Below, in pieces: positions 50,645 to 59,526 of a stretch of 64,000 nt of DNA. The notes beneath the pieces were generated by a model, which worked only from the letters and a program-made list of their open reading frames with translations, did not search any database and was not told the DNA's origin. Within the stretch, counting starts at the first letter, position 1, and the number at the start of each line of letters is the position of its first letter. A program made the translations under genes and the position numbers. This stretch comes from SB11 sp965222995 (GTDB lineage: Bacteria; Bacteroidota; Bacteroidia; UBA8524), in assembly GCA_965222995.1 (NCBI GenBank), contig OZ244977.1:1860001-1924000 (forward strand), given 5' to 3'.

Positions 50645-52987
50645 ATGTCAGACAAACTAGGAGTTACCCAAACAATAGATTTAGGCGACGGTAAAGTAAT
50701 TGAAATTGAAACCGGTAAATTAGCTAAACAAGCAAACGGTTCTGTAGTGCTCAAAATGGGCAATACCATGATTTTGGCTACCTGTGTAGCCTCACCAGAA
50801 GGTAAAGAAGGTGCAGACTTCCTTCCACTAACAGTAGATTATCAAGAAAAATTTGCCTCTGTGGGTCGTATCCCCGGAGGATTCTTAAAACGTGAAGCAC
50901 GTTTATCAGATTACGAAATATTAATCAGTCGTTTAGTTGATAGGGCTGTACGTCCATTATTTGCAGATGATTACCATGCAGATACTCAACTGGCATTAAG
51001 TCTTATCTCATCAGACCAAAATATAATGCCTGATGCACTAGCAGCTTTGGCAGCATCAGCAGCTATAACCATTACAGATTTACCTTTTAATGGCCCTATG
51101 AGTGAAGTACGTGTGGGTAGAGTTGATGGTAAACTGGTAGTTAACCCCTACAAAGACGAGCTTGAAAATTCTGATATAGACATGATAGTAGCCGGAACCA
51201 TGAAAGACATTAACATGGTTGAAGGTGAAATGAATGAGATTTCTGAAGCAGACATGGTTGAAGCACTAAAGTTTGCCCATGAAGCCATTAAGAAACAATG
51301 CCAAGCGCAATTAGACTTATGTGAGAAACTGGGAGGCAAAAAACCTACCCTAGAATACGAACACGAAACACATGATGAGGATTTAAAGAAAAATATACAT
51401 GCAGCTACCTACGACAAAGTGTATGCAGTTGCAAAGCAACAACTGGCCAAAAAAGAGCGCGGAAAAGCATTTGGTGAAATTTTTGACGAGTTTATCCAAA
51501 GTTTAGGTGAAGAGGTAGAGGACGAGACTAAAGCACTGGCTAAAATATATTTCAAAGGTGTTCAGTACGAAGCAATGCGCTCTATGGTATTGAATGAAAA
51601 AGTACGTTTAGATGGTAGAAAACTAAACGAAGTACGCCCTATATGGACTGAGGTTGATTATTTACCCTCAGCCCATGGTTCAGCCGTATTCACACGTGGT
51701 GAAACGCAATCATTAACTAGCGTTACCCTAGGTAGCAAACTAGATGAACAAATGCTTGACAGTCCAATGAATTCAGGCTATAACCGCTTCTTGTTACACT
51801 ACAACTTCCCTGGTTTTTCAACAGGCGAAGTGAAGCCTAACAGGGGACCTGCCCGCCGTGAAGTTGGGCACGGTAACCTAGCTATGCGCGGTATTAAGAA
51901 AATTCTACCTAACGAGGAAGATAACCCCTATGTAATTCGTGTAGTATCTGATATCTTAGAATCAAACGGTTCATCATCAATGGCTACTGTTTGTGCAGGT
52001 TGCATGGCATTGATGGATGCAGGTATTAAAGTAAAACGCATGGTATCAGGAATAGCAATGGGTTTAATATCTGATGACAAATCTGACAACTATACCATAC
52101 TTTCTGATATTTTAGGTGATGAAGACCACTTGGGTGATATGGACTTTAAAGTGGTAGGTAGTGAAGCAGGTATTACTGCCGTGCAAATGGATATTAAGAT
52201 TGACGGTTTACGTTGGGAAATTGTGGAAGAAGCTTTAAACCAAGCTAAAGAAGGGCGTTTACATATATTGAATGAAATGCGTAAAACCATTTCAGAGCCT
52301 GCTACAGACTATAAACCACACACCCCTCGTATTGAGCGCATTGAGGTAGATGGTGAGTTTATTGGTGCTATAATTGGTCCTGGTGGTAAAATGATTCAGG
52401 GTATCCAGAAAGAAACGGGTACTACAATATCTATCACAGAAGTAGATGAGAAAGGTATTGTAGAAATAGCCAGTAACGATGGTAATTCTATGGCTGCAGC
52501 CAAGAAAATTATAGAAGGTATAATAGCTGTTCCTGAAGTTGGCGAAGTGTATGAAGGGAAAGTGAAAACAATTACTGATTTTGGTGCCTTTATAGAGTTT
52601 TTACCGGGTAAAGACGGTTTATTACACATTAGCGAAATAAACTGGAAGAAACTGCCTAGTATGGAAGGTGTTTTTGAAGATGGTGAAGAAGTGAAAGTGA
52701 AGTTGATTGAAATTGATAAGCGTACAGGAAAATACCGCTTGAGCCGCAAAGTGTTGTTACCTAAGCCAGAGGGAATGCCTGAAGAAGAGGAAGATAGCAG
52801 ACCTCCACGCAGGGAAGGAAATAACAACAGAGGAAGAGATAACCGTGGGCGTGATAACAGAAACAATAATAGAGGAGGCAGAGATAACCGAAGGGATAAT
52901 AGAAACGGAGGCAACCGAGAAAACAGAAGCGGCAATGGAAACAGTAACAGCGCCACTAATGATGCCTACAACTTTGATGATATGTAA
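50645..52987 (+). CDS. pnp: Polyribonucleotide nucleotidyltransferase (PNPase)
   Basis: 780 residues. Two RNase PH domains (first half with 'GGFLKREARLSDYEILISRLVDR'; second with 'LDGRKLNEVRPIW' and 'MDFKVVGSEAGITAVQMDIK', catalytic Asp), then KH ('IGAIIGPGGKMIQGIQ') and S1 ('YEGKVKTITDFGAFIEF') domains. The C-terminal ~50 residues are a low-complexity tail of Arg, Asn, Gly and Asp ('NNRGRDNRGRDNRNNN'), which is longer than in the ~710-residue E. coli enzyme. Degrades RNA 3'-5' by phosphorolysis in the RNA-decay machinery. Ends in a strong terminator. Confidence 0.97.
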   Translation: MSDKLGVTQTIDLGDGKVIEIETGKLAKQANGSVVLKMGNTMILATCVASPEGKEGADFLPLTVDYQEKFASVGRIPGGFLKREARLSDYEILISRLVDRAVRPLFADDYHADTQLALSLISSDQNIMPDALAALAASAAITITDLPFNGPMSEVRVGRVDGKLVVNPYKDELENSDIDMIVAGTMKDINMVEGEMNEISEADMVEALKFAHEAIKKQCQAQLDLCEKLGGKKPTLEYEHETHDEDLKKNIHAATYDKVYAVAKQQLAKKERGKAFGEIFDEFIQSLGEEVEDETKALAKIYFKGVQYEAMRSMVLNEKVRLDGRKLNEVRPIWTEVDYLPSAHGSAVFTRGETQSLTSVTLGSKLDEQMLDSPMNSGYNRFLLHYNFPGFSTGEVKPNRGPARREVGHGNLAMRGIKKILPNEEDNPYVIRVVSDILESNGSSSMATVCAGCMALMDAGIKVKRMVSGIAMGLISDDKSDNYTILSDILGDEDHLGDMDFKVVGSEAGITAVQMDIKIDGLRWEIVEEALNQAKEGRLHILNEMRKTISEPATDYKPHTPRIERIEVDGEFIGAIIGPGGKMIQGIQKETGTTISITEVDEKGIVEIASNDGNSMAAAKKIIEGIIAVPEVGEVYEGKVKTITDFGAFIEFLPGKDGLLHISEINWKKLPSMEGVFEDGEEVKVKLIEIDKRTGKYRLSRKVLLPKPEGMPEEEEDSRPPRREGNNNRGRDNRGRDNRNNNRGGRDNRRDNRNGGNRENRSGNGNSNSATNDAYNFDDM

Positions 52988-53012
52988 TGTAATATCATTA
53001 ATAGATAATTTT

Positions 53013-53047
53013 AAAACCTTCATCTGTTTAGATGAAGGTTTTTTTAT
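53013..53047 (+). terminator. Terminator of pnp
   Basis: A 13-bp stem AAAACCTTCATCT / AGATGAAGGTTTT (53013-53025, 53030-53042), 4-base loop, T7 tail. Confidence 0.93.
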
Positions 53048-53091
53048 TTAAATACAACGTTCGATGTATAATATCCGTTCATATAACTACT

Positions 53092-53544
53092 ATGAAAACA
53101 CGACTATTTACTTTACTAATAGCATCACTGCTAACCTTTTCCAACTGCAAAAAAGAAGAGGATAATACACCTACTTCTTCTTCACCCTCCACTCCAACAT
53201 CATCAACAAACATGAAGCTCTTAACGAATGGTACAGTGAAGGGCTGGAAATTTATCTCATCAAAATTTAACGGTAATGATATAACCCAAGAGTGCGAAAA
53301 AGATGATGTTTATGCCTTTAATACTAATGGTAATTACATAGTTCATACTAATGCTAACAAGTGCTCGTCTAATGAACCTGATGAAGTTGCTAACACTTGG
53401 GAGTTTAATAATGATGAGAAAGAAATCACTTGGGTAACAGGGTTTGGCACTTTTGAAATGAAAATTATAGAACTAACAGAAACCCGTTTAAAAGTGAAAC
53501 AAGAAACTAACGTTGTTTTTGAGTTGACTTTTGAAGCAGAATAA
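53092..53544 (+). CDS. Lipocalin-like lipoprotein
   Basis: 150 residues from ATG 53092 (an in-frame ATG at 53032 lies inside the pnp terminator's T run and is rejected). Lipobox 'FSNC' with Cys near 18, then a Ser/Thr/Pro-rich linker. The domain 'GWKFISSKFNG' ... 'CEKDDVYAFNTNGNYI' ... 'NTWEFNNDEKEITW' ... 'IIELTETRLKVKQE' is the strand pattern of Bacteroidota lipocalin-like lipoproteins (DUF4923/lipocalin_4-like). Anchored in the envelope; ligand unknown. Confidence 0.8.
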   Translation: MKTRLFTLLIASLLTFSNCKKEEDNTPTSSSPSTPTSSTNMKLLTNGTVKGWKFISSKFNGNDITQECEKDDVYAFNTNGNYIVHTNANKCSSNEPDEVANTWEFNNDEKEITWVTGFGTFEMKIIELTETRLKVKQETNVVFELTFEAE

Positions 53545-53546
53545 AT

Positions 53547-54326
53547 TTATAAAAGGGTTCCTAAGCCAAGCGTAAGAGAAATATTGTTTACAGGGATTGT
53601 TGTGTTAAGATAAGGACGTTGCTCACTAAAACTAACCTGCTCAGTTATTCTTATATCTAATACTGAATAGGTAAAGTGTCCACCGGCAATAATATAGAAT
53701 TCATCACCTAAGTAATACCTCGCATTAAAGCTGGTATATATTAGAGGTGAAGCTCTTCTATCTAAGAAAATAAAACCTCCTTTATAGCTATCATTACCAT
53801 TGGGTGTAAAATCTACCGTTTTAATTTCTACACCTGCATCGCCGTTAAAGGCGTTATTATATAACAAGCCACCTCCAAAGTCCACTGCTAGCATAAATCT
53901 TTTATGTGGCAATAGCATATAATTCACTCCACCAAAAACACCTATATGTTCGTACTTAAAACCACCTATTGTAGAACTATCTCCTGTGGTTTTTAAATAA
54001 GACTTATTAAATTTTCGAAAGTCGAATTCGTTTCTAAAAAACTCCACTCCAATACTCCAGCCTATTCTTTCTTTAATTACTCTCGAATATTTGATATTTA
54101 AACTGAATTGCATGAAATGGTATGTAGAAGCATAGCCATCATAAAAGGGAATGTCTCCCCTACCATATTGACCTACAGTTAGGTTTTGCCCCATGCTTAG
54201 CTGTAGCATATCAGTAAAGTTACTAAAGTCTTTGTAAGTTCTTTCTTGTTGGGTACTATCGTGTTGTGCCTTGCAGTATACTGATACTAAAATGCTAATT
54301 GATGCTAATATTAACCTTATTTTCAA
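53547..54326 (-). CDS. Outer-membrane beta-barrel-like protein, downstream partner of AAA+ gene
   Basis: 259 residues, TTG start at 54326: a clean signal peptide follows ('KIRLILASISILVSVYCKAQ'), and no ATG is available. Amphipathic strands ('FSLNIKYSRVIKERIGW', 'HIGVFGGVNYMLLP', 'MLAVDFGGGLLYN', 'YIIAGGHFTYSVLDI') ending 'ISLTLGLGTLL' suggest a small outer-membrane barrel. It starts 6 bases after the stop of the tandem AAA+ gene and so shares its transcript; the two genes may be functionally linked. Family not recognised. Confidence 0.7.
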   Translation of the reverse strand: MKIRLILASISILVSVYCKAQHDSTQQERTYKDFSNFTDMLQLSMGQNLTVGQYGRGDIPFYDGYASTYHFMQFSLNIKYSRVIKERIGWSIGVEFFRNEFDFRKFNKSYLKTTGDSSTIGGFKYEHIGVFGGVNYMLLPHKRFMLAVDFGGGLLYNNAFNGDAGVEIKTVDFTPNGNDSYKGGFIFLDRRASPLIYTSFNARYYLGDEFYIIAGGHFTYSVLDIRITEQVSFSEQRPYLNTTIPVNNISLTLGLGTLL

Positions 54327-54332
54327 ATATGT

Positions 54333-56948
54333 TTACTTTTTAAAACCTATACCACTACTTGGGTTGGCTGCTTGGTTTTTATCTACTCCAAATTCTTCCA
54401 CATCTTTAAGAGTAACGGTTTCTATCATTTTTTGGTTGCGGTCTTCTTGTGCTGTTTGACTTAAACGCAAATGCTGATTTTTAATGGTTTGTTCAACCAC
54501 TTTTCTTACCTCTCGTCCATTGCCAAAATATTTATCTTTTGTAGACAACATGTATTTAAAGTAGTCTTGCAAATGAGTTTTAGCTTTCTTATCCAGCACT
54601 ACCCCGTTTTCTTTAAATAATAATAAAGCTATATCCATTAACTGTTCTTCCTCATAATCGTCAAAGTGGAACAATCTGTCAAACCTAGATTTTAAACCGG
54701 GGTTCGACTCTAAGAAAAAGGTCATATTTTGTGTATAGCCTGCGGCAATCACAACAAACTCTCCCCTCCTATCTTCCATTCTTTTCAAAAGTGTTTCAAC
54801 AGCCTCACGCCCATAATCACTACCTCCACCCTCTGTTAATGAGTAGGCCTCATCAATAAACAAAACACCTCCCATAGCTTCATCAACAAGTTCTGCTGTT
54901 TTTATAGCTGTTTGCCCTATGTACCCGCCTACTAAGCCTTGGCGGTCAGTTTCTACCATGTGTCCACGCTCTAAAATACCCAGAGCTTTATATATCTGCG
55001 CCAGTATTCTGGCAACAGTTGTTTTACCTGTACCGGGGTTCCCACTAAATACTGCATGTAATGAGAACGATTTACGAAAATCTTTACCTGTTTCGCGATA
55101 GAAACGCACCAGTTTTACCAACTCATCAATCTCTTCTTTAATATTATCCAAGCCTATCATAGCCTTCAGTTTACCCATAGATTCACGCAATAAATCTTCA
55201 TCAATAGGTATATCGGCCAGGCTTTTTGCTTTGGGTGCGTCAATTTTCTCTATATCCTCAATTTGTATGGTTGATAGTTCTTCTTCGGTAAGCAATTGTG
55301 GGTCTTTCAGCTCCATTATGCGTAAGCCCAAATTCATTTTTGCTTCATCAATAAGAGAATTTACTAAGCGGGCATTACCAAAAGTTTTATTCCTTTCTCT
55401 ATACTCCTCTACCAACTTACGGTACATATAATCTTTTGCCAACGGGCTAAGCTCTACACCTCTTTTTTCAGCTGCATAATCTGCTATTTGTATTAGTTCC
55501 TGAGGAACATAATCGGCAAACTCAAACTCAACATTAAACCTTGATTTTAGTCCCGGGTTTGAATTAGTAAAGTTATCCATTTGGTCAGGATATCCTGCTA
55601 CAACTACAGCCAAATCACCACTACCGTCGCTCATTTCTTTTAGCAAAACCTCAATAGCTTCGCGCCCGAAATCTTTACTATCATCATCCTTACGGGATAA
55701 TGCATAGGCTTCGTCAATAAACAAAATTCCCCCTTTGGCTTTTTTAATTGCCTCTTTAGTCTTTGGGGCTGTTTGCCCTATATACTCTGCAACTAAATCG
55801 CCTCTATCCACTTCATGTACATGGCCTTTACTTAATAAACCCATCTGCTTGTAAATTTTACCCAGCATACGAGCAACGGTTGTTTTTCCTGTACCGGGGT
55901 TACCTTTAAATACAGCATGTAATACTACCTTATCAGAATCTTTTAAACCCCTTTGTTTTCTTAGCTTTATAAAGTTTAAATAATTGGTATACTCTAAAAC
56001 ACGTTTTTTAATTTGTTCTAAACCAATTAACCCGTTAAACTCTTGCATAACCTCCTCAAGAGTTTCAGCATTTTTAGCCGTTTCAGCTTCTTCTTTACGG
56101 GTTTGTCTCTCTGCAATTGTGGGTGGCTTTACTTCAAAATCTTCATCAGTGGCCTCCTCGTAGTCATAACCTATTTTAAATGGAACTTCAGCAATAAGCT
56201 CATCCATAAAAATAATATCAATGTAATAGATATCATTATTCCACGTACCTCTTGTCTCGCTCCCCCAACCTACTGTGCATACAATTTTCTCATCTTGGGG
56301 ATATACAAACAATAGCTTATCAATCTTACCAATTAACTGCCCTGTACTTGTTTTAAACTGGAACAGCAACTCACACGCCCAATAGTCGTATTGTTTCACC
56401 AAATTTTCGGCTGCAAACTCTACCCATATATAACGTGCATCAGCACCATAAAATGTTTTGTGGTATTTACGGTCTTGAGGCTTTACATTACTATCCGGCC
56501 CTTCATATAACTTAATGGTTTCAATATTAAAGTAAGGGTTATGTCCCTCATTCACAATTCCTTCTTTTTCTACATAAAAGTGTTTCTCAGCAACAAACCT
56601 TCCGTCAATATGAGCCTCCCACCTGTAGCTTCCCCTTTTCCAGTAGCTACCTATATCTTTTACTCCCCAGCCTTCACGTACATATACAATATTATCTTCT
56701 TTTCTTACCACACGGTCGCAGTTAAGCGAGCATATCTCTTTATTATCTGCAGAGTAGCACTTTAACTCCATTTTCAAATCCCAGTCTTTCTCATCAAAGA
56801 GTTTATTAAAAAGTGATATTTCACAGTATATATAACTTACTTCACTTTCATCAAATACCAGTCTGTAATTCTTTTCGTTATTGGCTAACCATTCAGTTGA
56901 ACCAAATACTTTCACATCTCTAAACTTATACTCACTTATGTCTGCCAT
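54333..56948 (-). CDS. Tandem CbbX/SpoVK-type AAA+ ATPase with two N-terminal beta-sandwich-like domains
   Basis: 871 residues. The N-terminal ~270 residues form two similar domains of about 110 residues, each with aromatic strands and a 'VREGWG' / 'CTVGWGSE' turn (about 95 and 225); I do not recognise them. A short charged linker leads to two complete AAA+ modules of the CbbX/SpoVK type, with Walker A 'GNPGTGKTTVARML' (about 350) and 'GNPGTGKTTVARIL' (about 630), Walker B 'ILFIDEAYAL' and 'VLFIDEAYSL', 'GQTAPKTKEAI'/'GQTAIKTAEL' pore-region loops, and 'SNPGLKSRF' arginine regions. Role: remodelling or assembling a protein complex. The substrate is probably recognised by the N-terminal domains. 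Confidence 0.88.
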   Translation of the reverse strand: MADISEYKFRDVKVFGSTEWLANNEKNYRLVFDESEVSYIYCEISLFNKLFDEKDWDLKMELKCYSADNKEICSLNCDRVVRKEDNIVYVREGWGVKDIGSYWKRGSYRWEAHIDGRFVAEKHFYVEKEGIVNEGHNPYFNIETIKLYEGPDSNVKPQDRKYHKTFYGADARYIWVEFAAENLVKQYDYWACELLFQFKTSTGQLIGKIDKLLFVYPQDEKIVCTVGWGSETRGTWNNDIYYIDIIFMDELIAEVPFKIGYDYEEATDEDFEVKPPTIAERQTRKEEAETAKNAETLEEVMQEFNGLIGLEQIKKRVLEYTNYLNFIKLRKQRGLKDSDKVVLHAVFKGNPGTGKTTVARMLGKIYKQMGLLSKGHVHEVDRGDLVAEYIGQTAPKTKEAIKKAKGGILFIDEAYALSRKDDDSKDFGREAIEVLLKEMSDGSGDLAVVVAGYPDQMDNFTNSNPGLKSRFNVEFEFADYVPQELIQIADYAAEKRGVELSPLAKDYMYRKLVEEYRERNKTFGNARLVNSLIDEAKMNLGLRIMELKDPQLLTEEELSTIQIEDIEKIDAPKAKSLADIPIDEDLLRESMGKLKAMIGLDNIKEEIDELVKLVRFYRETGKDFRKSFSLHAVFSGNPGTGKTTVARILAQIYKALGILERGHMVETDRQGLVGGYIGQTAIKTAELVDEAMGGVLFIDEAYSLTEGGGSDYGREAVETLLKRMEDRRGEFVVIAAGYTQNMTFFLESNPGLKSRFDRLFHFDDYEEEQLMDIALLLFKENGVVLDKKAKTHLQDYFKYMLSTKDKYFGNGREVRKVVEQTIKNQHLRLSQTAQEDRNQKMIETVTLKDVEEFGVDKNQAANPSSGIGFKK

Positions 56949-57111
56949 ATCAACTTTATAATTCTGGTGAAATTTAACGTTTCTCTTTAAAATTCAAGTA
57001 TTGTACCGAAAATTCTTTTTTGCTTTTTATCAGGCACTTCGTTTCTCGTTAAAATGAAACTTCTATCTTTTTGGTTTGTTTTCCTTAATTTTATAAATAA
57101 ATAACTCCAAA

Positions 57112-58488
57112 GTGCTTACGAATATTACCGACAATGTTAGCCAGTTTCAAATAATTGATGAAACTTTTAAGCATTCCGGCATTCCCATGTTTTGGTGCGA
57201 CAGCTCTTCATTTATAATTGCGAATACTTCTTTTTTAACACTTACGGGTTTTACTGAAGAGGAACTATTTAAAAGACATTTTAATGATTTGTCTCAAGAA
57301 CAGTCATCACAATTACTACTTGAAGAAATATTTCCCTCACTAAAAAGAGACTTCAAAATAATCACTTGGGTTTTAGAGACTGCTGCCGGAAAATCTATTT
57401 CATTAGAATTAAGAATTACTCAATTTTTAATTGGCGAAAAAATATACTACTACGGTGTTGTTAGAAATCTTTCTGCAAAATTACCCCAAGTGCCTGTTTT
57501 TACTGAAGAAAGCGAGCGCTTAAAAATTGCCTTAAGAGCCTCAAAACAAGGTTTATGGGATTGGAATGCTATAGCTGATGAAACGCTTTACGATGATGAG
57601 TATTATGAGCTATTAGGTTATACCCCCACTGACTTTGAACCAAATTATACTGTTTGGGTTGAAATGTTACACCCGGAAGATATTGACAAGGCAGTAATAA
57701 TATGGGAAGACTTTGTTAAAAATAATAAAGAGGAGTATAGTGATGAGTTTAGGCTTAAGAAAAAAGATGGCTCTTATATATGGGTTACTACTAAAGGTAA
57801 GGTTATTAATCGCGATAAAGAAGATAAGCCCATACGCATTATTGGCGTTGTTCAGGATATTAATACCAGAAAAGAAAATGAGATAAAAATTCAAGCACAA
57901 ACTCAAAAACTTGTTGATTATGCTTTTTTTAACTCACACAGGCTTCGTGCTCCTTTATCGTCAATAATGGGTCTGGCTGAATTATTAAAACACGAGTATA
58001 GCCAAGAAATTGTTGAGAATTTAGATAATGTATCACACCAGCTTGACGATGTAATACATGAAATTAATAAGATACTTGTAGGAGACAGTTTTGACTATAA
58101 GCAACTTCAAAATACATCTATAAAGAAAATCAGTTTAGTAGACAACGATAAGCTTTTACATGTGGTTTACAAGAAAACTATTGAACGCTACACTGAAAAT
58201 ATTGAAATAACAGCCTATGATAGAGCTAAGCAAATTTTAGAGTTGCTTAGCAATAAGATGCTTAATACCGACTTAATTTTACTGGATGTTGACTCAGATT
58301 TTGACGTGTGGGATTTTCTTACTGAGTTTAGTAAACTTAAAACTGAAACCCCTATCTATCTCTTAGCAAAAAATATTGCTCTTGTTGATACTATTAAAGC
58401 TACAAAGTTTAATTCAGTAAAAGGTATTTTGTTGAAACCATTAAATAAACAAGCTCTTATGAACCTAATTCAGCAATCTAACAACTAA
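57112..58488 (+). CDS. PAS-PAS-DHp-receiver protein lacking a kinase ATPase domain
   Basis: 458 residues, GTG start at 57112. Two PAS domains (about 10-120 and 138-258; the second with a PAC-type end 'KPIRIIGVVQDINTRKENE'). Then a dimerisation/phosphoacceptor helix with 'NSHRLRAPLSSIMGLAELL' (about 274-292; the His is the phosphorylation site). A receiver domain follows directly ('SLVDNDKLL', phospho-Asp in 'LILLDVDSD', Lys in 'LLKPLN'). The HATPase_c domain that should lie between is absent, and the receiver's Thr is replaced ('LLAK'). It may act as a phosphorelay intermediate rather than a kinase. Confidence 0.88.
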   Translation: MLTNITDNVSQFQIIDETFKHSGIPMFWCDSSSFIIANTSFLTLTGFTEEELFKRHFNDLSQEQSSQLLLEEIFPSLKRDFKIITWVLETAAGKSISLELRITQFLIGEKIYYYGVVRNLSAKLPQVPVFTEESERLKIALRASKQGLWDWNAIADETLYDDEYYELLGYTPTDFEPNYTVWVEMLHPEDIDKAVIIWEDFVKNNKEEYSDEFRLKKKDGSYIWVTTKGKVINRDKEDKPIRIIGVVQDINTRKENEIKIQAQTQKLVDYAFFNSHRLRAPLSSIMGLAELLKHEYSQEIVENLDNVSHQLDDVIHEINKILVGDSFDYKQLQNTSIKKISLVDNDKLLHVVYKKTIERYTENIEITAYDRAKQILELLSNKMLNTDLILLDVDSDFDVWDFLTEFSKLKTETPIYLLAKNIALVDTIKATKFNSVKGILLKPLNKQALMNLIQQSNN

Positions 58489-58537
58489 GCCTAACGCTAT
58501 CTATTATTACTTATAGTTTTAGGTAGGTTTTAAACCT

Positions 58538-58963
58538 TTATTTGCTAATGCCATAAAACTCTTTTACATAAGCAACTATTTGATTGTCTGTCATTTTATC
58601 AGTAGTATCAACACTTTTTACCTCTAACTTCAAAATGTTGTTCTCATCTTTAATTTTATTGACCAACTTATTTTTCATTTCTCCCGGCCCAAAGATAAAA
58701 AGCTCACTTCCTTCACTAAGCTGCTGCACCACATCACTTAAATAGTCTTTAGTTTGATGTTTTTTTCTTTCATCGAAGGTTTTTTCGTGGCTAACATGTT
58801 GCCCCCCCATAAAAGTTCCTTTATCACTGTCATCGCTGTTATTGTGAACTTTATTTTCAATATCAGCTTCAACCATTTTGATACCTTTATCAGTGCCATT
58901 TATAAAAGTAACTATTATGGCCCTAGAGCCATCTATCCATAATCCTGTTTGTTGCTTTACCAT
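58538..58963 (-). CDS. Small protein with eRF1/BaeRF-like signature
   Basis: 141 residues. The strand-turn 'SELFIFGPGEMKNKLVNKI' (about 84-102) resembles the 'GPGxxK' motif of eRF1 domain 3 and bacterial RF1-like (BaeRF/host-attachment) proteins; the start 'TGLWIDGSRAIIV' fits the first strands of that fold. A polar Asp/Ser/His insertion separates the halves. In Bacteroidota such genes are uncharacterised. Cytosolic; function unknown. Family call tentative. Confidence 0.65.
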   Translation of the reverse strand: MVKQQTGLWIDGSRAIIVTFINGTDKGIKMVEADIENKVHNNSDDSDKGTFMGGQHVSHEKTFDERKKHQTKDYLSDVVQQLSEGSELFIFGPGEMKNKLVNKIKDENNILKLEVKSVDTTDKMTDNQIVAYVKEFYGISK

Positions 58964-59007
58964 ACTTTAAAATGCCTCAAGTTTTATACCTAAAGTGTAA
59001 TATAATC

Positions 59008-59466
59008 TTATATAATTTTTTTAATCAATGCTATTTGTCCTAAGTGATAGTGAGTATGCTCAATAATTCCAAGGATATTTCTAAAATAACTACCGTACTT
59101 TTCATTAGTAAAGTCCTCAAACAGTTTATCGCTTGGTAATTCAGTAATTAGCCTAGAAAATTTCTCTGCGGTAGTAAACACCTGTTGTTTAAATACTTCC
59201 CAGTCATCCTGAGAATTAATAGGCGGGTGGCTAAAACTTAGCTTATCATTCCCTTCAAGAATACCTTCTTCAAGTACCCTTATGGCTACATCAACAAAAT
59301 AATTAATATGAAAAACAAGCGTAGCAATAGTATTAAAAGATTGTACTTTAGTAGTGGCTTGTTGCCAAGTAACATCTCCAAGAACACTCTTTAAGTTAGA
59401 TACTGTCCAGTTACCTCCAAAATAAACATCGTGCAGGTGTTTTGCCAATTGTTTACTTGTATTCAT
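59008..59466 (-). CDS. DinB-family protein
   Basis: 152 residues. 'HLHDVYFGGNWTVSNLKSVLGDVTWQQA' (start) with an N-terminal His, 'IATLVFHINYFVDVAIRVLEEG' (second His) and 'GIIEHTHYHLGQIALIKKII' (third His group) are the three-histidine metal site of DinB-like four-helix bundles. Members are damage-inducible proteins or mycothiol/bacillithiol-transferase relatives. Cytosolic. Located about 60 bases downstream of the redoxin gene on the same strand, so they may share a transcript. Confidence 0.9.
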   Translation of the reverse strand: MNTSKQLAKHLHDVYFGGNWTVSNLKSVLGDVTWQQATTKVQSFNTIATLVFHINYFVDVAIRVLEEGILEGNDKLSFSHPPINSQDDWEVFKQQVFTTAEKFSRLITELPSDKLFEDFTNEKYGSYFRNILGIIEHTHYHLGQIALIKKII

Positions 59467-59526
59467 TTTCTACTAGAGCTATATTTTAACTAAAAGGCTT
59501 CTTTTTAGGAAGTTCAATCAGTCGCC

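Noticed and set aside
52396..52956. 186-codon minus-strand frame opposite the pnp tail
   Set aside because: It mirrors the repetitive Arg/Asn/Gly codons of pnp, giving Leu/Ser/Pro repeats without a domain; pnp is certain.
53032..53092. Longer start for the lipocalin-like lipoprotein
   Set aside because: That ATG lies within the pnp terminator hairpin and would bury the lipoprotein signal 20 residues inside.
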